The position numbers were made by a program, and so were the translations under genes. This document shows positions 1 to 8,560 of a stretch of DNA of 64,000 nucleotides, one piece after another. The stretch is taken from positions 496,001 through 560,000 of the forward strand of contig NZ_WMEU01000001.1 in the NCBI RefSeq assembly GCF_009856295.1. Direction: 5' to 3'. The notes under the pieces were generated by a model. It worked only from the letters and a program-made list of their open reading frames with translations, ran no database searches and had not been told where the DNA came from. This DNA comes from Pontibacillus yanchengensis. Its GTDB lineage: Bacteria > Bacillota > Bacilli > Bacillales > BH030062. The stretch's first letter is position 1; each line of letters begins with the position of its first letter.

Positions 1-60
1 CCCATTTGGTCTTCTCATCTAGATAAAATCAAGTTTAAATTTTATGCTTATACCATTATT

Positions 61-150
61 GCCCCCATTATCTTGAAGACTTGAGTTCGAGATAATATTG
101 GTAAGAGAAAAGTTTCCGTTACTTTCGTGGCCTGTGAACAACTCAATGAA
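61..150. repeat. Degenerate end fragment of the composite inverted-repeat element
   Basis: The stretch carries the outer-end motif of the ~679-bp element found at 28228 and 46412 (CTTGAAGACTTG followed by a GTTCGAGATAA-like block), then a GTTTCCGTTA block and a worn GTGG..AACAACTC block in the same order as in the full copies. It looks like a decayed partial copy. No gene is seen in bases 1-160. Confidence 0.55.
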
Positions 151-159
151 CGTAGTTTA

Positions 160-204
160 TAAAAAAAGCGCCTGAGAATCAATTATGAATTCTCAGGCGC
201 TTTA
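160..204 (-). terminator. Rho-independent terminator of ktrC
   Basis: A 14-bp perfect stem (AAGCGCCTGAGAAT and its complement) around a short loop is followed on the minus strand by a run of seven T. It lies about 50 bases past the ktrC stop. Confidence 0.85.
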
Positions 205-252
205 GCTTGTTAATTAGAGTCTGCTTTTAAAGAAGAGACTTTTACTCACACA

Positions 253-924
253 TTAGTCATCGTCTTCAACAACAAGATTCTTTTCAAACCTTGATATATC
301 TTTATCCTCACCAATGATGATTAGTACATCATTTTCAAGAATTGTTTCTGTAGCCATTGGAGATACGTTAATTTCACGATCTCGCTTAATACCCACTACG
401 TTACAGCCGTAACGTGCACGTATATCCAAATCCACTAATGTTTTGCCAATCATTTTTTCTCCTGCTTTAACCTCTACCACAGAGTGATCATCTGATAGTT
501 CTAGATAGTCCAGCACATTATTAGAAATGATATTGTGAGCAATTCGTTTGCCCATGTCACGCTCAGGATGGACAACTTGATCGGCGCCGATTTTATTTAG
601 CACTTTCTCATGATAGTCATTTTGGGCTTTCACTGTTATTTTCTTAATACCTAACTCTTTTAACATTAATGTACTTAAGATACTGGCCTGAATATTATCA
701 CCAATCGCAACGATTACATGGTCAATATTTCGAATGCCTAACTCTTTTAATACATTTTCATCCGTTGAATCTGCAATAACCGCATGTGATGCAATATCCT
801 TATATTCATTCACTTTATCTTCATCAACGTCAATTGCTAAAACTTCCATACCTTCACGGCTTAATTCCTTACATATACTTCCTCCGAAACGACCTAATCC
901 GATTACAGCATATTCTTTCTTCAT
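253..924 (-). CDS. ktrC: Ktr potassium channel regulatory subunit KtrC (RCK protein)
   Basis: Cytoplasmic gating ring subunit of the Ktr potassium uptake system. The N-terminal RCK_N Rossmann domain shows GLGRFGGS with the GxGxxG at residues 9-14; an RCK_C domain fills residues ~135-220. The sequence is close to B. subtilis KtrC (YkqB) as I remember it: MKKEFAVIGLGRFGG start and KAQNDYHEKVL block. In that family the N-domain binds ATP/ADP and the C-domain binds c-di-AMP. A longer reading frame begins 15 bases upstream, but the ATG at 924 has the better ribosome site and matches homologs. Its likely membrane partner ktrD is also here, at 55804. Single-gene unit with its own terminator. Confidence 0.93.
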   Translation of the reverse strand: MKKEYAVIGLGRFGGSICKELSREGMEVLAIDVDEDKVNEYKDIASHAVIADSTDENVLKELGIRNIDHVIVAIGDNIQASILSTLMLKELGIKKITVKAQNDYHEKVLNKIGADQVVHPERDMGKRIAHNIISNNVLDYLELSDDHSVVEVKAGEKMIGKTLVDLDIRARYGCNVVGIKRDREINVSPMATETILENDVLIIIGEDKDISRFEKNLVVEDDD

Positions 925-1075
925 AGCTCTTGCCCCCATCTATGTACTAACAATTTAGGTTAGCAAACACTTTCAATAGCAATTTTACACATAATATGTT
1001 CTAACGATACCAGTCTACCACAAAAGAAATAAACAAGGAAAGATTCTTTCCAGACATAGTGTATTAAGCATAAAA

Positions 1076-1330
1076 GCTAGACACCAAAAGCGCAAGCGGC
1101 CTGGTAGCAACTTATATACTAGCGGCTACGCAAGGTAGGGTGGCTCGATATTGCTGCGTGACGCAGAGTTCTTAATCGAACCTCCTTTAGAAGATAAATG
1201 AAACATGAAAACACAATCGATCCGATGTTGACTTATCATACAGAACGAGTAGATTAAACTAGTTGCTGGAGCTGGACGCGGCCTCTATGACTATTAAGTT
1301 ATACACATCAAACATTTTAGACTAGACTAT
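1076..1330 (+). repeat. bcr-like intergenic repeat, copy A
   Basis: About 250 non-coding bases sharing ordered blocks with the copy at 53533-53785 (opposite strand): GGTCTTAATCGAACCTCC-like, CGATGTTGACTTAT and GCTGGAGCTGGACG blocks, ending in AAGTTATACAC. Such repeats scattered between genes are common in Bacillaceae. It fills most of the ktrC–cydB gap (940-1374). Confidence 0.7.
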
Positions 1331-1369
1331 AAAAAAACTGTCCTTTCTTTTTACTAAGAAAGGACAGTA
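1329..1369 (-). terminator. Terminator of the cydAB operon
   Basis: A perfect 12-bp stem (ACTGTCCTTTCT and complement) is followed on the minus strand by seven T. It sits just past the cydB stop. Confidence 0.88.
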
Positions 1370-1374
1370 AATTC

Positions 1375-2388
1375 TTATTTATTACCTTTAACATAATCTG
1401 CATCAAATAAAAACATACGCATTAACAGAATCAACGAAGGTATTAACAAGCAAAGCCCTGCAATAAAGGCAATAACTAACGCCAAGCCCATTGCATCATT
1501 GGTTACACTACTTTGTAGCGTAATATATGGTTCTAATAGGTACGGTAAATGACCTGCACCATATCCAAAGAATGCGAAGAAGAATTGGAACATAACGAAA
1601 ATAAATGCAAGTCCAAAACGTTTTTTCTGATATACCAAGAAGACAGCCCCTAAGAAGAAAGCAACAGATAACCCAAACATCCACCAGAGATCCAACATTT
1701 TCTCAAAGTGACGATGGTTATGCTGACTCATGGCGATAAAGGTGGTGAGACTTGCTATAATGGTCGGTGAACTCCAAAAGATCATATATTTTCGAACTAG
1801 CTCCATCGCTGGCTTGTCATTAGCACGATTGGCATAAAATGTTAAAAATGCAGAGCTAATAAACAACACCGAAACAATAGCTAAGAAAACTACACTCCAA
1901 GAGTATGGACTTGTTAGAAGTTCACCGGTCAGTAGACGAACCCCATTAGATGTTTCCTCTATGAATCCTCCCTCAGAAATCGTAAGAGCTGTAGCTAGCG
2001 CAGCTGGAATGAATAATCCCGTCGCACCATATAGAAACATATAGACAGAGCTTTGTTTTGATCCATAGTTCTCAAACGCATAGAATGACCCTCGTATTGC
2101 GAGGAGGACAATTGCGATACTTCCAGGTATAAGTAGAGTCTGTCCAAAATAATACGCAGTATCTGGAAAGAACCCTATTAATCCCACGAAAAAGAAAACA
2201 AAAAATACATTGGTTACTTCCCATACAGGAGATAGATATCTAGAAATAATTTTATTAATAATATGATCTTGCTTAGTTTGTTTCGCATAGTAAGCAAAGA
2301 AACCTGCCCCAAAATCAATAGAAGCTACGATCAAATAGCCGTATAAAAAGATCCATAATACAGTAATACCTACTAATTCGTAACTCAT
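1375..2388 (-). CDS. cydB: Cytochrome bd-type quinol oxidase subunit II
   Basis: Integral membrane subunit of cytochrome bd, which reduces O2 with electrons from menaquinol and is favoured at low oxygen. The 337-residue protein has about nine membrane segments and the family's N-terminal block (YGYLIVASIDFGAGFF) and WEVTNVFFV motif. Its ATG overlaps the cydA stop by four bases, so the two are translationally coupled. Length and the Gram-positive style fit the CydB/YthB group. No cydCD assembly transporter genes follow; those would have to lie elsewhere. Confidence 0.93.
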   Translation of the reverse strand: MSYELVGITVLWIFLYGYLIVASIDFGAGFFAYYAKQTKQDHIINKIISRYLSPVWEVTNVFFVFFFVGLIGFFPDTAYYFGQTLLIPGSIAIVLLAIRGSFYAFENYGSKQSSVYMFLYGATGLFIPAALATALTISEGGFIEETSNGVRLLTGELLTSPYSWSVVFLAIVSVLFISSAFLTFYANRANDKPAMELVRKYMIFWSSPTIIASLTTFIAMSQHNHRHFEKMLDLWWMFGLSVAFFLGAVFLVYQKKRFGLAFIFVMFQFFFAFFGYGAGHLPYLLEPYITLQSSVTNDAMGLALVIAFIAGLCLLIPSLILLMRMFLFDADYVKGNK

Positions 2389-3740
2389 ACATCAACACCT
2401 CTTTGATCGACTTCTGGATATCTATGCTCAAGCTCAACCTCGGCTGGGTTATCGGAGAACAATTTACGTAATACTCTTACTGAGATTACCCCAAGAAGAA
2501 TATATAGACCAAGGAACAGTAGCAACATCCACTCAACGTGTGGTGAGGTCGTTGCGCCTTCTGACACTTTCATGTACCCTCTTAATATCCAAGGTTGACG
2601 TCCTACTTCTGCAAAGATCCATCCAAACTCAATAGCTAGCATAGCAAATGGTCCATTCAATACAATGAGCCACAGTAGCCATTTATTGTGCTCATTCCAA
2701 CGTTTTAGTTTGGATAGAACGATATATAGGAAAGATACCCCTAGTGCGTACATACCAAGCATAACCATTAAGTCAAACATATAATGAATCCAAAGAGGTG
2801 GAGTTTCCTCTTCTGGAAATTGATCCAAGCCAACCACTTCACTATTAAAATCACCATGTGATAAGAAACTTAAAGCATTTGGCAATCGAAGTGCATTTTC
2901 CACTTCATTATCCTCATTCAATGTACCAAATAAAATAAGGTCAGCACCTTCTTCTGTTTCAAAGTGCCATTCACCTGCTGCTAGTTTCTCTGGTTGTTCA
3001 TCAGCCAGAAATTTAGCTGATAGGTCTCCAGCAATTGCTGTTAAAATCGCGAAAAAGAAAGTAGCTATCATCGTTAGCTTTAAAGCTTTCTTATGATAAT
3101 CTGTTGATTTTTTCTTTAGAATAATAAACGCTGTGATAGCCGCTAAAATAGCAGCAGACGTTAAATAACTGGATGACAACACATGGAATACTTTTGTAGG
3201 TGTTGCCGGATTAAACATTGCTTCTAAAGGATCAATATCTGTAATCGTTCTCCCTTCTAATTCGAAACCTTGTGGTGTATTCATAAACGAATTCACAGTC
3301 GTAATAAAGAATGCTGACATACCTGCACCAATCACAACCGGAATAGAAAATAACCAGTGATAGATTGGGTTATTAAATCGATCCCATGTGTACAGATAAG
3401 CCCCTAAGAATATAGCCTCGAAAAAGAATGCAAATGTTTCAAGAAACAATGGAAGACTAATAACATTTCCTGCTACTTGCATAAAGCTTGGCCATAACAA
3501 GGATAACTGTAGACCAATAGCAGTACCAGTTACTACCCCTACTGCAACTGTAATAACAAAACCTCTTGTCCATCGTCTAGCGAGAAGGGTATAGTTGGCA
3601 TCTTTCTTCTTAATACCAATAAATTCAGCAATAGATATCATTAATGGTACTCCAACACCAATTGTTGCAAATATAATATGAAAGGCCAACGTCAAGGACG
3701 TTAACATACGACTCATAGTAACACTATCAAACTCCATCAT
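2385..3740 (-). CDS. cydA: Cytochrome bd-type quinol oxidase subunit I
   Basis: Haem-bearing subunit (b558, b595, d) of cytochrome bd in the cytoplasmic membrane. The 451-residue protein shows the early haem-ligand histidine in LAFHIIFATIGVG and the conserved GRQPW motif (FAEVGRQPW). The short quinol-binding loop before it is typical of Gram-positive CydA. Two adjacent ATGs head the frame; the first has an AAAGGGGG ribosome site nine bases upstream. First gene of the operon; a perfect Rex palindrome lies ~140 bases upstream, so NADH/NAD+ control is likely. Confidence 0.94.
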   Translation of the reverse strand: MMEFDSVTMSRMLTSLTLAFHIIFATIGVGVPLMISIAEFIGIKKKDANYTLLARRWTRGFVITVAVGVVTGTAIGLQLSLLWPSFMQVAGNVISLPLFLETFAFFFEAIFLGAYLYTWDRFNNPIYHWLFSIPVVIGAGMSAFFITTVNSFMNTPQGFELEGRTITDIDPLEAMFNPATPTKVFHVLSSSYLTSAAILAAITAFIILKKKSTDYHKKALKLTMIATFFFAILTAIAGDLSAKFLADEQPEKLAAGEWHFETEEGADLILFGTLNEDNEVENALRLPNALSFLSHGDFNSEVVGLDQFPEEETPPLWIHYMFDLMVMLGMYALGVSFLYIVLSKLKRWNEHNKWLLWLIVLNGPFAMLAIEFGWIFAEVGRQPWILRGYMKVSEGATTSPHVEWMLLLFLGLYILLGVISVRVLRKLFSDNPAEVELEHRYPEVDQRGVDV

Positions 3741-3877
3741 TTTACGCTGCCCCCTTTACATAAATTAAGAACATTACTCCGATATTTGCAAGAATACTAG
3801 ATTGAATGTCCTAAAAACAATAATACCTTCAGTATACAACATAGAAACCCGTAAGTGTGTTATGGGAAATGAACATT

Positions 3878-3895
3878 TTGTGACACATTTCACAA
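3878..3895. promoter_or_regulatory. Rex operator upstream of cydAB
   Basis: TTGTGACACATTTCACAA is a perfect TTGTGA-N6-TCACAA palindrome, the binding site of the NADH-sensing repressor Rex known from B. subtilis and Staphylococcus. It lies in the 360-base divergent region between cydA (minus) and the small membrane gene at 4102 (plus). The remainder of 3741-4101 is AT-rich with no convincing gene; a frame on the minus strand at 3774-4001 has no ribosome site. Confidence 0.85.
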
Positions 3896-4101
3896 TCTTA
3901 ATGTATTGCAAGTATATAAAATAAATGTACAGGATACAAGCATTTCGAGTTTGTATAAATGTGAAAATTTTGTGTCTAAAATACAATGTAAGGGTTTTCA
4001 AATAGTCAGAAAGTTGCTATAGTTTAATTAAGAAATGTTCACAAATTTGACACATATAAAACGTAATTATGAACGAAATTAGCTTGACAGGAGTGAATGA
4101 C

Positions 4102-4404
4102 ATGGATGTATTAATGGTTTATGCCTTATTTGCAAGTATTACACCTTTATTTTTATGGATAGAATACCGTATAACTGCAATGGTGCAACTTCCTTTTATC
4201 TTAGGTATGTGGGGATTCTTTTTCATTGAATTCGCTTCCTTACAAATTAATACTATGATGTATAGCACCCTTCTAGCCGTATTCATACTTAATTTAATCT
4301 TTGCTCATTTCGCTTTTTATCTTGTATTTTTTGAACATAAAAATACAAGAGAGCATATATTTGAGAAGTTCCCTCATATAGCTAGAAGAAAAGATGTAAT
4401 CTAA
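4102..4404 (+). CDS. Small three-TM membrane protein, unknown
   Basis: A 100-residue hydrophobic protein with about three membrane segments and a charged C-terminus (HIARRKDVI). The frame opens earlier (4069), but the ATG at 4102 has an AGGAG site eight bases upstream. I do not recognise the family. It is divergent from cydAB across the Rex site and convergent with qox, so a respiratory link is possible but only by position. Confidence 0.7.
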   Translation: MDVLMVYALFASITPLFLWIEYRITAMVQLPFILGMWGFFFIEFASLQINTMMYSTLLAVFILNLIFAHFAFYLVFFEHKNTREHIFEKFPHIARRKDVI

Positions 4405-4424
4405 ACATTTAATATTAACCAATA

Positions 4425-4475
4425 TAAAAAGGCATGCGTTCTACAGGTGAATACCTGAGCGCATGCCGTTATTTT
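4425..4475. terminator. Bidirectional terminator between the 4102 gene and qoxD
   Basis: GGCATGCG pairs with CGCATGCC, with an inner ACAGGT/ACCTG pairing. There is a T-rich run on the plus side and an A-run on the left (T-run for the minus strand). It serves the convergent small gene and the qox operon. Confidence 0.75.
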
Positions 4476-4783
4476 TACATACTCATACTATGCATCATTG
4501 CGTTGATTACCCAAATAGTTCCACCGACAATAATCACACCAATAATGGCACTGTAAACCATCGTGAACACTTGGGTACCACCTTCTCCCTCTCTAATATG
4601 CATAAACATGAACAATTGTATGCCTGCTTGGAGAACGGCCAAAAAAACAATAATCCATACAATAGCAGTAATGGATAGACTTGTGTATAGGGCTACCCAC
4701 ACCGCAAGTAACGTTAATGCTACAGATAATGCAAAGCCAATTACATGATTCCATGGGAAATGGCTATGAGAATTATTTGACAT
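4475..4783 (-). CDS. qoxD: aa3-type menaquinol oxidase subunit IV
   Basis: Smallest subunit of the haem-copper menaquinol oxidase: 102 residues, three membrane segments, histidine-rich start (SNNSHSHFPW) and the conserved FMFMHIREG block of the COX4_pro family. It is last of the qoxABCD operon and lies one base after qoxC. Confidence 0.9.
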   Translation of the reverse strand: MSNNSHSHFPWNHVIGFALSVALTLLAVWVALYTSLSITAIVWIIVFLAVLQAGIQLFMFMHIREGEGGTQVFTMVYSAIIGVIIVGGTIWVINAMMHSMSM

Positions 4784-4784
4784 A

Positions 4785-5396
4785 TTACATCACCATCCCT
4801 AATAGATAAACACCTGTAAAGATAAATATCCAAACAACGTCTAAAAAGTGCCAATATAACGAGATAATAAAGGCTTTTCTAGCTGTTGTTGAATTTAATC
4901 CATGACGAGCAAGTTGTATTAATATCATACTCATCCAGCCAATACCTAAACTTACGTGGGCACCGTGTGTACCAAGTAAAGTGAAGAACCCTGACCAGAA
5001 TGCGCTTGTTTGTAGGGAGGCTCCTTCATGCACATAATGGATAAACTCTTCCACTTCAAAGTATAGAAAGCCTAACCCTAATAACATGGTTAGGATAAAC
5101 CAAGTCATTAACCCTTTTCGGCTTCCCCTTCGCATTTCGTGAATGGCAATTCCACAAGTAAAGCTGCTCGTAAGAAGGAGGAACGTTTCAATGAGTACTC
5201 CCTTAAGTTCAAATAATTCAGCAGGTCCAGGTCCATCTGCAAGTCGACCTGTAAGCACAAAATACGTAGCAAACAATGTTCCAAATAGGGCTATCTCAGC
5301 ACCTAAGAAAATCCAAAAGCCAAGAATATTTAATCGACTTTTTTCAGTTTGAAATTCCAATGGTTGAGTCGAATCTACCACTTCATTGTGACTCAT
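4785..5396 (-). CDS. qoxC: aa3-type menaquinol oxidase subunit III
   Basis: COX3-family membrane subunit, 203 residues with five membrane segments; the LGTHGAHVSLGIGW block and the conserved acidic helix (YFEVEEFIHYVHEG) are visible. The frame runs 36 bases further upstream into qoxB. The ATG at 5396 (SHNEVVDS) is preferred because GGAGGAGT sits just before it and the overlap disappears. Confidence 0.92.
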   Translation of the reverse strand: MSHNEVVDSTQPLEFQTEKSRLNILGFWIFLGAEIALFGTLFATYFVLTGRLADGPGPAELFELKGVLIETFLLLTSSFTCGIAIHEMRRGSRKGLMTWFILTMLLGLGFLYFEVEEFIHYVHEGASLQTSAFWSGFFTLLGTHGAHVSLGIGWMSMILIQLARHGLNSTTARKAFIISLYWHFLDVVWIFIFTGVYLLGMVM

Positions 5397-5400
5397 TTGG

Positions 5401-7353
5401 TTACTCCTCCTTCCTACGTACATTTCGTTCAATTTCTTTAATTTCCTCTACCTCTACATGATGCCCTTCATCTGGATCAAAAGAACGTACAATCATTGTG
5501 ATTATTACACCAATGGTTGCAATGATGCCCATCCACATCCATTCAAAAACAAGACCGAATCCAGCAATAAATAAAAGTACTGACATTATAACTGGAACTC
5601 CAGAATTATCAGGCATGTGAATTGGTTCTAGGTCTTCTTCGTCAATATCTAACTCATGCTTTCCTTCTTTTTTCATTTCCCAGTACGGATCTAATCCATG
5701 TACATCAGGAATCTTTGCAAAGTTATAATAAGGAACTGGAGCTGGTGTAGACCATTCTAGAGTACGGCCATCCCAAGGGTCTCCTGTTTTTACACGTTCT
5801 GCATAGCGGATGCTATAATAGATGTTATAGACAATAATGACGAACCCAATTGCCATTAAAACACCACCAACTGATGCAACAGCATTTAATTCAAACCAAC
5901 CAGTTTCTTCTGCATAGGTATGAACACGTCTAGGCATACCAGCGAATCCTAAGAAGTACATTGGGAAAAAGCACACATTAAAGCCAACTACGAATATCCA
6001 AAAACTAATCTTTCCTAATGTTTCGTTTAATTTATGACCAAATACCTTTGGATACCAATAATATAATCCTGCGAAACAAGCATATACTGTACCCGATATT
6101 AATACATAGTGGAAGTGGGCAACCAAGAAGTACGTATTGTGATATTGATAGTCTGCCGCCGCCATCGCAAGCATAACTCCCGTTACCCCGCCGATGACAA
6201 AGTTCGGAATAAAGGCGAGTGACCATAACATCGCTGTATTGATTTTTATTCGACCTTTATAAAGCGTGAGTAACCAGTTAAAGATTTTCACACCAGTTGG
6301 AATTGCAATGGCCATTGTTGTTAGAGAGAAGAAAGAGTTTACAGATGCATCTGCTCCCATTGTAAAGAAGTGGTGTACCCAAACTATAAAGCTTAGTAAG
6401 GCAATTACTACCATAGAATAAACCATCGCTTTGTAACCAAATAAATTCTTTCGTGAGAATGTACTTATTACTTCAGAGAATATGCCAAAAGCAGGTAGTA
6501 TTACAATATAAACTTCAGGGTGTCCCCAAATCCAGAATAGGTTTGCCCAAAGCATTGGCATGCCACCATCCATCAATGTGAAAAAGTGTGCTCCAAAAAT
6601 ACGATCTAGCGTCATTAATGCTAGAGCTACTGTTAATACTGGAAATGCGAAGATAATCAGAATACATGTAATAGCGCTAGACCATGTAAACATTGGCATA
6701 CGCATTAACGTCATGCCAGGCGCACGCATTTTAAGAATTGTAACTAAAAAGTTAATACCTGTAAGCAGTGTACCTATACCCGCTACCTGCAATCCAAGTA
6801 AATAATAATTCTGACCTGGGCCAGGACTCAACTCGTTTCCTGCCATAGGAACGTAAGATGTCCACCCAGCAGAAGGAGAACCTCCAATAATAAAAGATAT
6901 ATTGAACAGCATGGCACCCATAAAGAATGTCCAAAAACTAACGGCATTTAAAAATGGATATGCAACATCTCTTGCACCTATTTGTAATGGAACGACTACG
7001 TTCATCAGTCCAATCAAAAATGGCATTGCCATAAAGATAATCATGATTGTCCCATGTGTGGTAAATATTTCATTATAGTGTGATGAGTCTAGAAAACTAT
7101 TGTTCGGTATCGTGAGTTGAGCTCGCATAAGCAGTGCATCTACTCCACCACGGAATAGCATTAACACTGCGGAAATAATGTACATGACACCTAATTTTTT
7201 ATGATCAACAGTCGTGAGCCATTCATTCCAAAGCCATTTCCATTTTTTATACTTTGTTAACACAAAGATAATCCCAATCATACTAAGGATAATGGAAACA
7301 TCAGCTCCATAAATCAAAGGGTCACCAGTGACGAAAAATTCATCTAACTGCAT
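5401..7353 (-). CDS. qoxB: aa3-type menaquinol oxidase subunit I
   Basis: Catalytic subunit of the proton-pumping quinol oxidase: 650 residues, ~14-15 membrane segments. All haem-copper landmarks are present: low-spin haem ligand in TTHGTIMI, CuB/cross-linked Tyr region WGHPEVYI, the CuB pair in VWVHHFF, and haem ligands in [11 protein letters not shown]. The length matches B. subtilis QoxB (649). It lies between qoxA (17-base gap) and qoxC (4-base gap) in one operon. Confidence 0.96.
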   Translation of the reverse strand: MQLDEFFVTGDPLIYGADVSIILSMIGIIFVLTKYKKWKWLWNEWLTTVDHKKLGVMYIISAVLMLFRGGVDALLMRAQLTIPNNSFLDSSHYNEIFTTHGTIMIIFMAMPFLIGLMNVVVPLQIGARDVAYPFLNAVSFWTFFMGAMLFNISFIIGGSPSAGWTSYVPMAGNELSPGPGQNYYLLGLQVAGIGTLLTGINFLVTILKMRAPGMTLMRMPMFTWSSAITCILIIFAFPVLTVALALMTLDRIFGAHFFTLMDGGMPMLWANLFWIWGHPEVYIVILPAFGIFSEVISTFSRKNLFGYKAMVYSMVVIALLSFIVWVHHFFTMGADASVNSFFSLTTMAIAIPTGVKIFNWLLTLYKGRIKINTAMLWSLAFIPNFVIGGVTGVMLAMAAADYQYHNTYFLVAHFHYVLISGTVYACFAGLYYWYPKVFGHKLNETLGKISFWIFVVGFNVCFFPMYFLGFAGMPRRVHTYAEETGWFELNAVASVGGVLMAIGFVIIVYNIYYSIRYAERVKTGDPWDGRTLEWSTPAPVPYYNFAKIPDVHGLDPYWEMKKEGKHELDIDEEDLEPIHMPDNSGVPVIMSVLLFIAGFGLVFEWMWMGIIATIGVIITMIVRSFDPDEGHHVEVEEIKEIERNVRRKEE

Positions 7354-7370
7354 TTCAGTCGCCTCCTAAC

Positions 7371-8255
7371 CTAGTGAGATTCAGCCTCTTCCGAATCGTA
7401 TCCTTGTCTCTCCCTTGCTTTAATCGCGTATTCTGCGTTCTTTGCATGATTTACCCATTGTAAATGAGTTGAAGAATATGTTTGACGAGGAACATGACCA
7501 GGTAGAAGAAGCTCATCGTACTTGACCTGTGTTAATGCTGGTGCCTCATCTTGTGTTTTGTTCACCCAATTTTGAAACTTCTCTGGCGTTTCCGCATACA
7601 CTTTAAATTGTTGTTTTGTGAAACCTTTACCAGTGAAGTTTGCATTTCGACCTTGATAAACGCCTGGTTCATCAGCTTGAAGGTAAATTTCAGTAAGCAT
7701 GCCTGCCATATTATATTCTTGACCGCCTAATCGTGGAATCCAAAGTGCTGCCATGGAATCTGCAGATGACAACTTGAATAATATTGGCCGGTCTTCAGGG
7801 ATATGAAGATAGTTAACCGTTTCAATTTCTTGTTCAGGATAACTAAAGAACCATTTCCAATTTGCTGAGGTAGCATGTATAACGAGTGGTTCTTTGTCTT
7901 TTGAGCTCTTGGGTGCCTCTTCCAATTCGTATATAGTCTTTACTGTAGGTACGGCTAACAGAATAACAATTATTATTGGAATTACCGTCCAGATAATCTC
8001 TAGCCACTTATTCCCTTCCATCTCATCTGGTTCATGAGAATCATGGCCAGGACGTTCTCTATATCTAGTGATAATAAATGCAAATAGACCAAAAACCACG
8101 GCCACAACAATTAACATTAAAGATATAGACCATACAATAAGATCTTTCTGTGCCTCTGCTACAGGCCCTTTAGGGTCTAAGACTGGAAGTGCACTACAAC
8201 CACTTAAGAAGATAAGTAAAGAACTAAATAAAAATAGATGCTTTACTCTTTTCAT
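7371..8255 (-). CDS. qoxA: aa3-type menaquinol oxidase subunit II (lipoprotein)
   Basis: Membrane-anchored subunit II. A lipoprotein signal with LSGC (Cys20) is followed by two membrane segments (~40-65 and ~85-105) and a cupredoxin-like outer domain. The outer domain lacks the CxxxC/His CuA ligand set, which marks a quinol rather than cytochrome c oxidase. The VLDPKGPVAEAQKDLI block matches QoxA. An in-frame GTG lies 12 bases upstream, but the ATG at 8255 has a well-spaced AGGTAGGTG site. First gene of qoxABCD. Confidence 0.93.
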   Translation of the reverse strand: MKRVKHLFLFSSLLIFLSGCSALPVLDPKGPVAEAQKDLIVWSISLMLIVVAVVFGLFAFIITRYRERPGHDSHEPDEMEGNKWLEIIWTVIPIIIVILLAVPTVKTIYELEEAPKSSKDKEPLVIHATSANWKWFFSYPEQEIETVNYLHIPEDRPILFKLSSADSMAALWIPRLGGQEYNMAGMLTEIYLQADEPGVYQGRNANFTGKGFTKQQFKVYAETPEKFQNWVNKTQDEAPALTQVKYDELLLPGHVPRQTYSSTHLQWVNHAKNAEYAIKARERQGYDSEEAESH

Positions 8256-8466
8256 ATATGAGGTCACCTACCTTGTATAATTTTTAAGTATGAATCACTA
8301 ATTATATTGTTCACTCAATCACAAAGCAGTTAGCATGTAATAAAGAGCGCATTTGATATGTTAACAAAATGTTTTACTCAGAAACCGATTTCAAGTAAAT
8401 GTGTCATATAATCGTCACCAAATTAGAAAAGAAAACCAATTCTCTGATTTGATCCTTAATAGATAT

Positions 8467-8504
8467 GAAAAAAAGCCCTTCTCCAAAATTAGAGAAGGGC
8501 TTTA
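8467..8504 (-). terminator. Terminator of the ABC exporter pair
   Basis: AAAGCCCTTCTC and its exact complement flank a short loop, with a T-run beyond on the minus strand. It lies ~60 bases past the stop of the downstream ABC gene. Confidence 0.85.
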
Positions 8505-8560
8505 CAATATAGTAAACTATAAAAATATGGGTTTCCCGTTGATTCGTACGTTTTTTACAC

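Noticed and set aside
3774..4001. 75-codon frame on the minus strand in the cydA upstream region
   Set aside because: No ribosome site, it covers the Rex operator, and its composition is that of AT-rich spacer.
8307..8324. TTGTTCACTCAATCACAA upstream of qoxA as a third Rex site
   Set aside because: The left half departs from TTGTGA at two positions. Only the right half fits, so it was not called.
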